Source: an uncultured Bacteroidota bacterium
GTDB taxonomy: Bacteria > Bacteroidota > Bacteroidia > Chitinophagales > Chitinophagaceae
NCBI GenBank assembly: GCA_937928385.1
Contig: CALEZD010000012.1
Location: forward strand, 11,342 to 75,341
DNA length: 64,000 bases
Direction of reading: 5' to 3'
Program-made: the position numbers and the translations under genes
Shown here: positions 1 through 8,044 of the stretch, one piece after another
How positions within the stretch are numbered: position 1 is the stretch's first letter
Layout of the letters: each line of letters opens with the position of its first letter
The notes under the pieces: model-generated
Seen by the model: the letters and a program-made list of their open reading frames with translations, nothing else
The model's database searches: none
What the model was told of the DNA's origin: nothing

Positions 1-71
1 ACAATTTAGTCATATAAATAGAAGCGTATTAATACTTTTACATTGCTGATTTACAGAAAACTTTTATGCTT

Positions 72-482
72 ATGAAAAAAGGGAAAATCATATTATTAGT
101 TATCCTGGCAGGCGTGTTGATAGGTGTTGGTGTGGGTGCATACATGTGGAACAAACCACATGAGCAAATAGAGAATACCAAAGGTATTGAAATGACTGTG
201 TCTGAACTGGCAGGCGCTTTCAGCAATGACGAGGCTAAAGCCAACGAAAAATACCTTAACCAGGCAATTACGGTAAAAGGCACTGTGACCGAAACACAGC
301 AAAACCAGGATGGAGGGTTGGTAGTGATACTTGCAGGTGACGACCCGATGGCAACCGTACAATGTACGATGAGGGATAAAGACGTTAAAGCTAATGTAGG
401 AGAAATATTGACAGTAAAGGGTAAGTGTACCGGTAGCAGCCTGTTTGGTGTATTGCTGAGCGGTTGTGTATTGGTACAGTAA
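72..482 (+). CDS. Membrane-anchored OB-fold (tRNA_anti-like) protein
   Basis: The product is a protein of about 136 residues with one N-terminal hydrophobic segment (residues about 6-26) followed by a soluble domain outside the membrane. The phrase ITVKGTVTE and the later ILTVKGKCTG resemble the beta strands of the OB-fold 'tRNA_anti-like' family common in Bacteroidota. Members are small exported proteins whose function is not established. I chose the ATG at 72 because it puts MKKGK directly before the hydrophobic anchor; an in-frame ATG at 66 is equally possible. It is the first gene of a co-directional run with two cytochromes, YceI and DUF5777, so a role in an envelope redox system is inferred from context only. 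Confidence 0.75.
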   Translation: MKKGKIILLVILAGVLIGVGVGAYMWNKPHEQIENTKGIEMTVSELAGAFSNDEAKANEKYLNQAITVKGTVTETQQNQDGGLVVILAGDDPMATVQCTMRDKDVKANVGEILTVKGKCTGSSLFGVLLSGCVLVQ

Positions 483-517
483 CATACAAACAAAACAAAC
501 AAACAAATAATAACGGT

Positions 518-1243
518 ATGAAAACAGTATTGAAACCATTGGTTATGGTAAGCTCATGTTTACTATTAATTGCTGCTTGTAAACACAAAGGGGACACACC
601 TGTGCCTGCCGTTACAAGCCCGGGCAATAATACCGGCACTGACACTACCGGTGGGGGTAACAATGTGGATACGGGTATTTGCTTTACCAGGGATATTCTA
701 CCCATATTCGTTTCCAATTGTGCGATACCGGGCTGCCACGATGCTGTTACCAGGTCAGAAGGTTTCCAGTTTACTGATTATAATTCGATTGTCTCAAAAG
801 AATTTGTACCCGGTAATGCGGGCGCTACTGAATTGTACCAGAAAATTACCGAGGACAAAGCGGATAAAATAATGCCCCCTCCCCCTAATAGTCCCCTCAC
901 ATCGGCACAGATTACCCTGATACGCAGGTGGATAAATGAAGGTGCAAAAAACACTACCGGTTGCGGTTCGCCCTGCGATACAGCTAAGTTTGCTTATGCT
1001 GCAGATATCCAACCCATATTTGATAAATACTGTAAAGGCTGCCACAGTGGGGCATCAGCACAAAAAGGGATTTTGCTGGACACTTATACAGGGGCATCAG
1101 TTGCTGTGAATAGTGGCAGGTTGCTGGGGGCTATCAGGCACGAAACGGGATTTACGGCAATGCCTTATGGTAGCAACAAGCTGAGCGATTGTGAAATAAA
1201 GAAGATAGAAAAATGGGTGGGTGCAGGCGCTCAGAATAATTAA
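518..1243 (+). CDS. Two-haem c-type cytochrome lipoprotein with a CX4CH site
   Basis: This is a predicted lipoprotein of 241 residues. The start at 518 gives a signal peptide ending in the lipobox LIAAC (Cys21); the longer frame beginning at 464 overlaps the previous gene and lacks a signal. Two similar domains each begin DI(L/Q)PIF. The first carries CAIPGCH (Cys68, Cys73, His74), a CX4CH haem site; the second carries the usual CKGCH (Cys172, Cys175, His176). Downstream Met residues (Met119, in MPPPP, and Met214, in AMPYG) are plausible axial ligands. The protein probably moves electrons at the envelope. It is followed by a shorter one-domain paralogue, which suggests duplication. A short AAAC-rich run lies just upstream of the start. 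Confidence 0.8.
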   Translation: MKTVLKPLVMVSSCLLLIAACKHKGDTPVPAVTSPGNNTGTDTTGGGNNVDTGICFTRDILPIFVSNCAIPGCHDAVTRSEGFQFTDYNSIVSKEFVPGNAGATELYQKITEDKADKIMPPPPNSPLTSAQITLIRRWINEGAKNTTGCGSPCDTAKFAYAADIQPIFDKYCKGCHSGASAQKGILLDTYTGASVAVNSGRLLGAIRHETGFTAMPYGSNKLSDCEIKKIEKWVGAGAQNN

Positions 1244-1305
1244 TACAATGTGGCAAACAATTTATTGACTGATTTAACATATTTTTATTAGCAACATTAT
1301 AAATT

Positions 1306-1677
1306 ATGAAAAAATTAATATTCCCATTAGCTATGTTACTACTGGTAGGCTGTTACAACGATAAGGAGAGTGATTTATATCCTTCGCCCTCTACATCAGG
1401 GGGGGGCTGCGATACTGCAAATATGACCTTTGCCAAAGTACAACCTATATTCAGCCAAAACTGCGCCCTGGCTGGCTGTCACGATGCGGTTACTAAATCT
1501 TTTAACCACGATTTGAGCAATTATAACGGTATTGTTACATCTGTAAATACGGGCAGGCTGTTAGGTGCTATCAGGCACGAAACCGGTTACCTGCAAATGC
1601 CCAAGGGTATGACCAAAATGGACGATTGCAAAATTTCGCAAATATCTGCATGGGTAAACGCAGGTATGCCGCAATAA
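1306..1677 (+). CDS. One-haem cytochrome lipoprotein with a CX4CH site
   Basis: This is a predicted lipoprotein of 123 residues with signal peptide and lipobox LLVGC (Cys16). A single cytochrome-like domain starts KVQPIF and carries CALAGCH (Cys53, Cys58, His59), again CX4CH rather than CX2CH. A later MPKGM stretch (Met98) could give the second axial ligand. The phrase GRLLGAIRHETG is shared almost word for word with the second domain of the preceding cytochrome, so the two genes are paralogues. It sits 62 bp after that gene and before yceI. The substrate and redox partner are unknown. Confidence 0.78.
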   Translation: MKKLIFPLAMLLLVGCYNDKESDLYPSPSTSGGGCDTANMTFAKVQPIFSQNCALAGCHDAVTKSFNHDLSNYNGIVTSVNTGRLLGAIRHETGYLQMPKGMTKMDDCKISQISAWVNAGMPQ

Positions 1678-1723
1678 TTGAGGAATAGTTTTTGAATAGT
1701 ATTTAAATATAAAAATGACAGGT

Positions 1724-2269
1724 ATGAAAAAGTTGATGTTAGCGGCAGTACTGGTGTGTGGTATGACAACTGCCTATGCACAAAAGTATATGACACGTAC
1801 AGGTAAGGTGACTTTCTTCTCATCTACACCACTGGAAAATATTGAAGCGTTTAACAACGAAACTGCTGCAGTATTAGATGCAGCTACAGGCGATTTTGTG
1901 TTCCAGGTGCCAATAAAGAGTTTCAAGTTTGAAAAAGCATTGATGCAGGAACACTTTAACGAAAACTACATGGAAAGTAGCAAGTATCCCAAGGCTGAGT
2001 ATAAAGGTAAAATTACCGACATGGATAAAGTGAACTTTAGCAAAAACGGCACCTATAATGTAACAACTAAAGGCAAACTGACAGTTCATGGAGTAACAAG
2101 AGATATTACACTGCCGGGTACGATTGTAGTAAAAGATAAAACAGTAACCGTGAATAGTGATTTCAAAGTGGTGCCACAAGACCACGAGATAAAAATTCCG
2201 GGCCTCATGGAAAACAAGATTGCTAAAGAAATAGAGGTGACTGTAAATAGCATTTTAGAAAAAAAATAA
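1724..2269 (+). CDS. YceI-family periplasmic lipid-binding-like protein
   Basis: The protein has 181 residues: a signal peptide ending near AYAQ, then a YceI-type lipocalin-like domain. Recognisable family features are the early GKVTFFSST, the central YPKAEYKGKI, then KGKLTVHGVTRDITLPGT and a C-terminal EIEVTV. Known YceI proteins bind isoprenoid or quinone-like lipids in the periplasm. The start at 1724 puts MKKLM at the head of the signal peptide; the ATG at 1715 is an alternative. Its place between cytochrome lipoproteins and DUF5777 suggests it holds an isoprenoid or quinone ligand for that cluster, but this is inference. Confidence 0.88.
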   Translation: MKKLMLAAVLVCGMTTAYAQKYMTRTGKVTFFSSTPLENIEAFNNETAAVLDAATGDFVFQVPIKSFKFEKALMQEHFNENYMESSKYPKAEYKGKITDMDKVNFSKNGTYNVTTKGKLTVHGVTRDITLPGTIVVKDKTVTVNSDFKVVPQDHEIKIPGLMENKIAKEIEVTVNSILEKK

Positions 2270-2296
2270 GCAATTTTAAACTTCAATACACACATT

Positions 2297-3271
2297 ATGC
2301 GCGTTTCTTATGTCCTTTTAATGGCTGCTTCCATGTTGGTTGCCTGTGGCAATTTGTATGCACAGGACGACAAACTAAAGCAGAAACCTAATGATGATGA
2401 CGATGCCAACCTGATGGAATTGCTGGATCAGGACGAACCGGCAAAAAAGACATACACTACTGCCACTTTCAAAACTACCAGGCTGGTGACAGGCCATAGC
2501 ATTGAGAACACAGGCAAAGGTGTACTGGATTTTCGTGTCAACCACCGGTTCGGTGCCCTCAATGCGGGTACTTCCACTTTTTTCGGGCTGGATGATGCCA
2601 ACACCCGTATCGGTTTCGATTATGGTATTACCAACTGGCTGATGGTGGGTTTTGGCCGCAACTCTTTCATGAAAGAGTATGATGGCTTCTTCAAAGCAAA
2701 AATATTGCGACAGGTAGAGGAGGGCAAAGGTAGCCCGCTCACCCTCAGCTATATGGGTGCCATCAGTGTACAATCTTTGCCTGCCCCTGTATTACCTACC
2801 GGCCAGGAGTACTTCTTCAGCAACAGGCTGTATTACGTTAACCAATTACTGTTAGCACGCAAATTCAACAAGTGGTTGTCGCTACAGTTGATGCCCACGC
2901 ATATACACTACAACCTGGTACCTACTACGGCTGAACCTAACGACCTGGTGGCCCTGGGTGTAGGCGGAAGAATAAAACTGTCTAACCGGGTAACGCTGAA
3001 TGGTGAGTATTATTACCGTGTGCCGGGTACGGAACAATTGGGTTACAGAAACGTATTATCTGTAGGTGTGGATATAGAAACAGGTGGCCACGTATTCCAG
3101 TTGATGCTGAGCAACTCGCGCGCTATGACAGAGCGTGCGTACATAGGGCAAACACCGGGAGAGTGGAGGTTTGACAAGTTGGGTGCAATACACCTCGGCT
3201 TCAACATCTCCAGGGTGTTCACTATTGTTCGCCCTAAGGAATTCAAAGGTTCCCGCAACAAGATATATTAA
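2297..3271 (+). CDS. DUF5777-family outer-membrane beta-barrel protein
   Basis: The protein has 324 residues with a signal peptide ending near LYAQ, an acidic linker (DDDDANLMELLDQDE), and a run of amphipathic strands typical of an outer-membrane barrel. The pattern GVLDFRVNHRFG ... TRIGFDYGITNWLMVGFGR matches the DUF5777 family as I know it in Bacteroidota. The function is unknown. DUF5777 genes are often found beside YceI and cytochrome-like genes, which is also the case here. It closes the cluster, and a strong hairpin terminator follows 22 bp after the stop codon. Confidence 0.82.
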   Translation: MRVSYVLLMAASMLVACGNLYAQDDKLKQKPNDDDDANLMELLDQDEPAKKTYTTATFKTTRLVTGHSIENTGKGVLDFRVNHRFGALNAGTSTFFGLDDANTRIGFDYGITNWLMVGFGRNSFMKEYDGFFKAKILRQVEEGKGSPLTLSYMGAISVQSLPAPVLPTGQEYFFSNRLYYVNQLLLARKFNKWLSLQLMPTHIHYNLVPTTAEPNDLVALGVGGRIKLSNRVTLNGEYYYRVPGTEQLGYRNVLSVGVDIETGGHVFQLMLSNSRAMTERAYIGQTPGEWRFDKLGAIHLGFNISRVFTIVRPKEFKGSRNKIY

Positions 3272-3293
3272 GGGCTTATTATTGAAGCAACAA

Positions 3294-3325
3294 AAAGCGC
3301 CGTCAATATATGTTGACGGCGCTTT
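3294..3325. terminator. Bidirectional intrinsic terminator
   Basis: A perfect 13-bp stem (AAAGCGCCGTCAA paired with its complement) encloses a 6-nt loop and is flanked by A- and T-rich tails. It lies between the convergent DUF5777 gene and mdh and can serve both. Confidence 0.9.
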
Positions 3326-3347
3326 ATTTTTTATAGTTATTGCCTGA

Positions 3348-4280
3348 TTACACCAGTGTATTCAGCACTTCGTTCATATTACGAACTGCCTCAGCCGATG
3401 CAATGAATTTAGCTTGTTCAGCTTCATCCAGCTTGTAATCGATAATTTTTTCCCAGCCGCTTTTGCCTATTACTACAGGCACGCCCAGGCATATATCTTT
3501 CTGTCCGTATTCACCATCCAGGTACACACAGCAGGGGAACACTTTCTTCTCATCGCGGATGATGCTCTCTACCAGTGCGGCTCCTGCAGCACCGGGCGCG
3601 TACCATGCTGATGTACCCAGCAGTTTGGTCAGCGTAGCGCCGCCCACCATGGTAGCTGCAGATATATTTTCCAGCTGCTCTGCCGACAGGTAAGATGATA
3701 CCGGTACACCTGCCAGTGTAGCCAGCCTTGTCAATGGTATCATCGTAGTGTCGCCATGGCCGCCTATTACTGTTGCGTGCAGGTCGTTGGGCGAGCAGTT
3801 CAGTTCTTTTTGCAGGTAGCACTTAAAGCGTGCGCTATCCAGTATACCACCCATTCCTATAATCCTGTTTTTAGGCAGGCCTGTAGCTTTCAGCGCCAGG
3901 TAGGTCATGGTATCCATAGGGTTGGATATTACTATAATGATAGTATTGGGCGAGTGTTCCAGCAGGTTTTTAGCAACAGTTTCCACTATTTTGGCATTGG
4001 TGCCTATCAGCTCTTCCCTTGTCATGCCCGGTTTGCGGGGTATGCCCGATGTAATAACACACACATCCGACCCTGCTGTTTTGGTGTAGTCGTTGGTAAC
4101 GCCGGTTACCCTGGTGTCAAAACCCAGCAACGAAGCCGTTTGGGTAATATCCAGCGCTTTACCTTCAGCAAAACCCTCTTTAATGTCCACCAGCACCAAT
4201 TCATCCACAAGCTCCTTACGGGCAATATTATCAGCACAAGTAGCGCCTACAGCACCCGCACCCACAACTGTTACTTTCAT
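3348..4280 (-). CDS. mdh: Malate dehydrogenase (LDH-like type)
   Basis: This is NAD-dependent malate dehydrogenase of the citric acid cycle, 310 residues, the usual length for the LDH-like bacterial form. It has the N-terminal dinucleotide motif GAGAVGATCA (residues 7-16), an Asp at the end of the second strand (LVDI) that favours NAD over NADP, the substrate loop IPRKPGMTR with its arginines, and the catalytic IGGHGDTT histidine. It is transcribed alone, from a promoter-like TATCTTTG 43 bp upstream. No truncation is seen. Confidence 0.96.
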   Translation of the reverse strand: MKVTVVGAGAVGATCADNIARKELVDELVLVDIKEGFAEGKALDITQTASLLGFDTRVTGVTNDYTKTAGSDVCVITSGIPRKPGMTREELIGTNAKIVETVAKNLLEHSPNTIIIVISNPMDTMTYLALKATGLPKNRIIGMGGILDSARFKCYLQKELNCSPNDLHATVIGGHGDTTMIPLTRLATLAGVPVSSYLSAEQLENISAATMVGGATLTKLLGTSAWYAPGAAGAALVESIIRDEKKVFPCCVYLDGEYGQKDICLGVPVVIGKSGWEKIIDYKLDEAEQAKFIASAEAVRNMNEVLNTLV

Positions 4281-4322
4281 TTATAGTATATTTTTTAAGT
4301 GTTAATAATGAAAAAATCGCTG

Positions 4323-4330
4323 CAAAGATA
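4323..4330 (-). promoter_or_regulatory. mdh promoter -7 element
   Basis: TATCTTTG on the minus strand matches the Bacteroidota -7 consensus TAnnTTTG and lies 43 bp before the mdh start. I see no convincing -33 TTG. Confidence 0.6.
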
Positions 4331-4424
4331 AATAATGGGCTGCTAAAAGGGGAATTTCATACGGATTTCTCATATAATTCATGCCGAAATAATATAATGA
4401 ATTGATTTTGATAGTATCTTTGTC

Positions 4425-4432
4425 ATCTACCC
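4425..4432 (+). promoter_or_regulatory. Promoter -7 element of a small-protein gene
   Basis: TATCTTTG on the plus strand fits TAnnTTTG and lies 51 bp before the ATG at 4484. A TTG 10 bp upstream is too close to be a normal -33 box, so only the -7 element is supported. Confidence 0.5.
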
Positions 4433-4483
4433 ACATACTCTATCAATTAGATACATACATTTTTTATTAAAACATTGTCACCC

Positions 4484-4603
4484 ATGCTTAAAAAGTACGA
4501 ACCGAAGTCATTGCTGACAATCGCAGCTATGTTGTTTGCGTTAATCAGTCTGGCGGGAATTTTCTTTGTTTCTGTTATTAAACTATCTGAATTGGGGCGT
4601 TGA
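4484..4603 (+). CDS. 39-residue single-span membrane protein
   Basis: This short frame encodes 39 residues: a basic start (MLKKYEPKS), a hydrophobic span of about 22 residues from roughly Leu10 to Ile32, then a short polar tail (KLSELGR). The gene stands alone in an otherwise empty 395-bp gap. It has a TAnnTTTG element upstream and an intrinsic terminator whose loop contains the TGA stop codon, so promoter, frame and terminator fit together as a transcript of about 175 nt. I do not recognise the family. It could be a chance frame on a small RNA, but the positive-then-hydrophobic layout argues for a real membrane peptide. Confidence 0.6.
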   Translation: MLKKYEPKSLLTIAAMLFALISLAGIFFVSVIKLSELGR

Positions 4604-4614
4604 GCCCCTTTTTT
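4594..4614 (+). terminator. Intrinsic terminator of the 39-residue gene
   Basis: GGGGC and GCCCC arms enclose GTTGA and are followed by six T. The stop codon of the small gene lies in the loop, so termination and the end of translation coincide. Confidence 0.8.
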
Positions 4615-4624
4615 ATTCTAAAAT

Positions 4625-4654
4625 ATAGCGCCGGCTGTATACAGCCGGCGCTAT
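4625..4654 (-). terminator. Perfect palindrome, likely terminator
   Basis: A 30-bp perfect palindrome (14 or so paired bases around TATA) lies 21 bp past the stop of the next minus-strand gene; read on that strand it is followed by TTTTAGAA. It is probably that gene's terminator. Confidence 0.7.
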
Positions 4655-4675
4655 GGTCCTGTTTATGTTGCAAGG

Positions 4676-4942
4676 TTAATGCGCTCTTTTGGCATAAGAC
4701 ACCAGGGACAAATGAATGATTTCGTGCAGGTTAGTTGCCAGTTCTTCCGAATCTATATCTTCTTGTTTCTGTGCTTTCTGCATCATCTTCACGGCCATCG
4801 CCATCAGCGACTGGTTAATCAGGTTCATATTGTTAATCAGCAGTTGCACCCTGTCTGCAGATTTAGCCCTGTTTACGGGACTTAAGGCTCTGTTTACTGC
4901 ATACCCGGCCACACGGGAGAAAATAACGATTTGTCTGTTCAT
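4676..4942 (-). CDS. Small helical protein of unknown function
   Basis: The protein has 88 residues and reads as three or four amphipathic helices without a signal peptide: an N-terminal helix with VAGYAVNRAL, a central segment (LLINNMNLINQSLMAMA) and a C-terminal helix with an acidic start (EDIDSEELATNLHEIIH). It is rich in Asn, Met and Ala with no cysteines. I do not recognise the family. It is monocistronic, ends in a strong hairpin, and is probably cytoplasmic. It could be a small helical-bundle regulator, but nothing in the sequence shows this. Confidence 0.65.
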   Translation of the reverse strand: MNRQIVIFSRVAGYAVNRALSPVNRAKSADRVQLLINNMNLINQSLMAMAVKMMQKAQKQEDIDSEELATNLHEIIHLSLVSYAKRAH

Positions 4943-5070
4943 TTGTAAATGTATTTATGCGATGATGTTTTGTTTCTGGTGGCAAAAATGTAAACATCTG
5001 TCATCGCATACAAGTATCTGTTAACGGTTAACTTTCGTTTTACATCCTGTTAACATTTTGTTTACATAGG

Positions 5071-7842
5071 CTATTTTTTCCGGATGTTTATGGCCCTGCG
5101 TTTCTGTTTTATTTCAAAGTACACGGTCTTTTCATCGTTGTTCAGCAAGTCTGCCTGCTGTGCGTATTCCGTGGGTTTGAAGTTCTCGTCAAAAGCCACT
5201 TCGCTGAGTGCAACGGTATATACACCTGCCGGCAGGTTAAAGTAAAATTCACCATTTTCATCAGTCAGGGTAGAGTAGGATGCCCGTACAGAGTCGTTGC
5301 TGGTAGCGGTTACTTTTATGTTTCCTGCTTTAAAGTCCAGGTTAGAGTTTTTGTCCAGCACTACATTCAGCTTGCCCGATAATACTTTACTTTTCTTGTA
5401 GGGCACATAGATGGTCCTGTTGCCTGTTATCGTATATGCCTGTATAGTGCCACCCTGAGGTATCCAGCCTTTTATTTTGCTGGTGTATCCATAGTCGGCC
5501 TTGTAGCTCTTTTTCTCTACGTTTTTAAATATCACGATGCCCCTTTCGTCCGATACAAACAGGTTATCATTCAGGGCTATCATCTGTCCGGCTATTGGCC
5601 CTTCTCCTTCGTCCATGCTTCCGTTTACATTCTCGTCTTTAAACAGCACGAGTTTTAGCTGGTAATACTTCCGCACAGGCAGGAATGGCACGTTCAGCCT
5701 TACCCTTAGCGACGCGGTAATGTAGGGCTCTATTGTCACCTGGTGCAGCGGCACAATGCTGGTGATGTTGAAGTCGAAGCCATGTTTATAATTGTGGTAC
5801 AACAGGTTGCCCAATATATTCGATGTTTCATCGCCCGATGGCAAAGATTTGTTGTAGTTCACCTGTGTACGTATCACCAGGCTACGTTTGAACAGGTTCA
5901 GTTCTGCGTAGGGGCTCAGTACTAATCTCCTGTATTCGGCTGGGCTTTCTAAATATTTCAGGTATTCATGGTAAAAGTAGGGGCCAATGTCATAACGGGC
6001 GGATAAACCCGCGAAATAGATTTGCAGCGAGCCCTGGTTACTCATCACGTTCACGCTGGTGGTGGCTTCTCTGCCTGCCAGCGAGCCGGTTCCATAGTAG
6101 CTGTTGATATTGGCATAAGACCTTTCGCCAAACATCACCGATGCGGCCAGGTTGATAAACCTGTAGTCGTAAATAGCAGCGGTGCCTGTGTCAGTTTGTT
6201 GTTGCCTTTGTTTACCTACCGAGAAGGTGATATTTGAGTTTTTAAAACCAACCCCTGTTTTGGCTCCGTAGCTCGATGTCTTCAGGTTAAATACATCAGA
6301 TATAAGCTGCGTATCGGTGTATATATTCTGCTTGCGCAGGTTGAAATCATAAAAACCACCAACGAATACCTTGTTATACACTGCACGCACATCATGGCTC
6401 TGTGAGCGCTGGCCTTTAAATACTCCGGGGTACGAATTACTGTTGCTGACCAGGTGAGATGTAATATTAAAAAACTTGCTGTTCCAGTCGAAGTGATAAC
6501 CCAACGATGTACCCACTTGTTGTTTAGGCGCACCGGGTATGTTTTTGGTAGATTGTTCCAGGCCTGCACCCATCATCACCCGCACGTTGATGTCATCTGT
6601 CAGCTTTGCCGATGCCTGTTGCTTCACCATATAGCTGTACAGGCCCTTTTTGTCGTCGAAGTTGGTGGTCAATGCCTCGTATAATGTTACCTTGTCTTTT
6701 ACAAGAAAGGTAGCGTCTGCGCCAAACAACTTGCTGTCACCTACCCGGCTCTTTAGCAGGCTGTACACGTTCATTTTATTAACATCATTTTTCCATTTGC
6801 GCGATACACTGCCCCCGTAGCCATCCATCACAAAGTCGGTAAGCTGCATGATATTACCTGCCGATGCCGCCCAGGTGGGGCTTTCATATTCAATCCTGTA
6901 TATGTCATTATCCTGGAACTGCCCCTGGGTATATGTTTTACTTCGCACATCAAACGCTATGCGTTCCCTGTCCCTGATATCAATACGCCCGTGCAGCGCT
7001 CCGTAATATTGCAGGTCGTCTGCACCCTGTGCGGTCATACCTGTTTCCAGTTGCAGGGGCATATCCAGGTAAGCTGAGGAATGTTCTTTCAGCATGTACC
7101 CTATCTTCGAAATTTCCTGCATCAGGTTTATGGTTTCACCATCTTCCACTCCTACCTGCACCTTTATCAGTTCTTTGCGCAGCATACCCCACTGCGCATC
7201 GCTCAGTTTCAACGGAATTTTATAGGTAGTATCTTCTGATGGGTTGAGAAGCAAAGGTTGTTTATAGTTCAGGTTCAGCAGGGCGTTATAGTAGGTAATG
7301 GTATATTTTTTGGGCACGTTGCCTGTATTTTTTACATACACAGGAAAAGAAATGTCCTTCTGGTAAGCACCCAGTACAATATTAGGAGTGAGCAATACCC
7401 CTTTGAACTTGGTAAACTCCTGCACCTTTACCCTGAATGTATCAGCCAGGGCTTCCATACCCTGGTTCAGCCGGTATTCCAGCACCACATTTTCCCAGTT
7501 CGATGTTATGGACTTGGACGGCAGTAAGCGCAGGTTCACAATCGTGTTCTGGTTGGGCGGCAGGCTCACCGTCATTATTTTTTGGGTGGTCAGTTCCCAG
7601 CCGTCAGGTGCTTTGATGGTCAGCAGTATGCTTATGGAGTCTGCTGTCAGGTTGGTAATGTTGACGTTGTTGTACAGGAAGTCGCGGTTATTATTGGCTA
7701 TTAAGGTGTCTTTCAGCAGTTGGGTACGGTATATTCTGTTGCTGAGTTGTGCTTGTGTGTGCAGAGAAAAGAGCAGAAGCGGCAGCAGGCAAAACAATAG
7801 TATTCTGCTGCGGCATTGGTATGTCTGCTTCAGTGTCATCAA
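5071..7842 (-). CDS. Large outer-membrane protein, usher-like layout
   Basis: The protein has 923 residues. A signal peptide (ending near TQAQ) is followed by two Ig/NEW3-like beta domains (residues about 40-250), then a long strand-rich region with alternating polar and aromatic residues (about 260-720) that reads as an outer-membrane barrel. Two SdrB/carboxypeptidase-regulatory-like domains follow: one begins with DENVNGSMDEGEGPIAG and the other contains TLTDENGEFYFNLPAGVYTV. The order chaperone-like domain, barrel, C-terminal Ig domains recalls CS1/alpha-fimbrial ushers, but no pilin or chaperone gene is adjacent. A secretion or surface-assembly role is a guess. It stands alone between two terminators. 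Confidence 0.75.
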   Translation of the reverse strand: MMTLKQTYQCRSRILLFCLLPLLLFSLHTQAQLSNRIYRTQLLKDTLIANNNRDFLYNNVNITNLTADSISILLTIKAPDGWELTTQKIMTVSLPPNQNTIVNLRLLPSKSITSNWENVVLEYRLNQGMEALADTFRVKVQEFTKFKGVLLTPNIVLGAYQKDISFPVYVKNTGNVPKKYTITYYNALLNLNYKQPLLLNPSEDTTYKIPLKLSDAQWGMLRKELIKVQVGVEDGETINLMQEISKIGYMLKEHSSAYLDMPLQLETGMTAQGADDLQYYGALHGRIDIRDRERIAFDVRSKTYTQGQFQDNDIYRIEYESPTWAASAGNIMQLTDFVMDGYGGSVSRKWKNDVNKMNVYSLLKSRVGDSKLFGADATFLVKDKVTLYEALTTNFDDKKGLYSYMVKQQASAKLTDDINVRVMMGAGLEQSTKNIPGAPKQQVGTSLGYHFDWNSKFFNITSHLVSNSNSYPGVFKGQRSQSHDVRAVYNKVFVGGFYDFNLRKQNIYTDTQLISDVFNLKTSSYGAKTGVGFKNSNITFSVGKQRQQQTDTGTAAIYDYRFINLAASVMFGERSYANINSYYGTGSLAGREATTSVNVMSNQGSLQIYFAGLSARYDIGPYFYHEYLKYLESPAEYRRLVLSPYAELNLFKRSLVIRTQVNYNKSLPSGDETSNILGNLLYHNYKHGFDFNITSIVPLHQVTIEPYITASLRVRLNVPFLPVRKYYQLKLVLFKDENVNGSMDEGEGPIAGQMIALNDNLFVSDERGIVIFKNVEKKSYKADYGYTSKIKGWIPQGGTIQAYTITGNRTIYVPYKKSKVLSGKLNVVLDKNSNLDFKAGNIKVTATSNDSVRASYSTLTDENGEFYFNLPAGVYTVALSEVAFDENFKPTEYAQQADLLNNDEKTVYFEIKQKRRAINIRKK

Positions 7843-7956
7843 ATGGGTTAGTCCTTATGCGTCCGTTTTTGATTGCTGACTTGCAGCTGCGGACATACAA
7901 ATATCAGAATATTAACCCGAAACTCTTAGGACAATGTGTATATGTATATAAAAAAA

Positions 7957-7983
7957 CAACAGGGGCCATTAAAACCCCTGTTG
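7957..7983 (-). terminator. Intrinsic terminator after fabH
   Basis: CAACAGGGG pairs with CCCCTGTTG across a 9-nt loop; on the minus strand the stem is followed by seven T. It lies 59 bp past the fabH stop, with a heptamer repeat in between. Confidence 0.85.
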
Positions 7984-7991
7984 CGTAAAAA

Positions 7992-8044
7992 ACTTATTAC
8001 TAATCACTAACAACTCATGACTTACGACTTATGACTCACGACTA
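7992..8044. repeat. Heptamer tandem repeat (locus A)
   Basis: Consecutive 7-nt units read ACTTATT, ACTAATC, ACTAACA, a 4-nt partial, then ATGACTT, ACGACTT, ATGACTC, ACGACTA. The last unit contains the fabH stop codon (minus strand). The same unit types recur at 11251, 31383, 34688 and 53111. Confidence 0.8.

Noticed and set aside
464..517. Longer start for the two-haem cytochrome
   Set aside because: It overlaps the previous gene and lacks a signal peptide; the ATG at 518 begins a clean lipoprotein signal.
4625..4654. Operator role for the 30-bp palindrome
   Set aside because: Its position past a gene end with a T-rich tail fits a terminator better.
7992..8044. CRISPR array
   Set aside because: Units are 7 nt without spacers and no cas gene is present.
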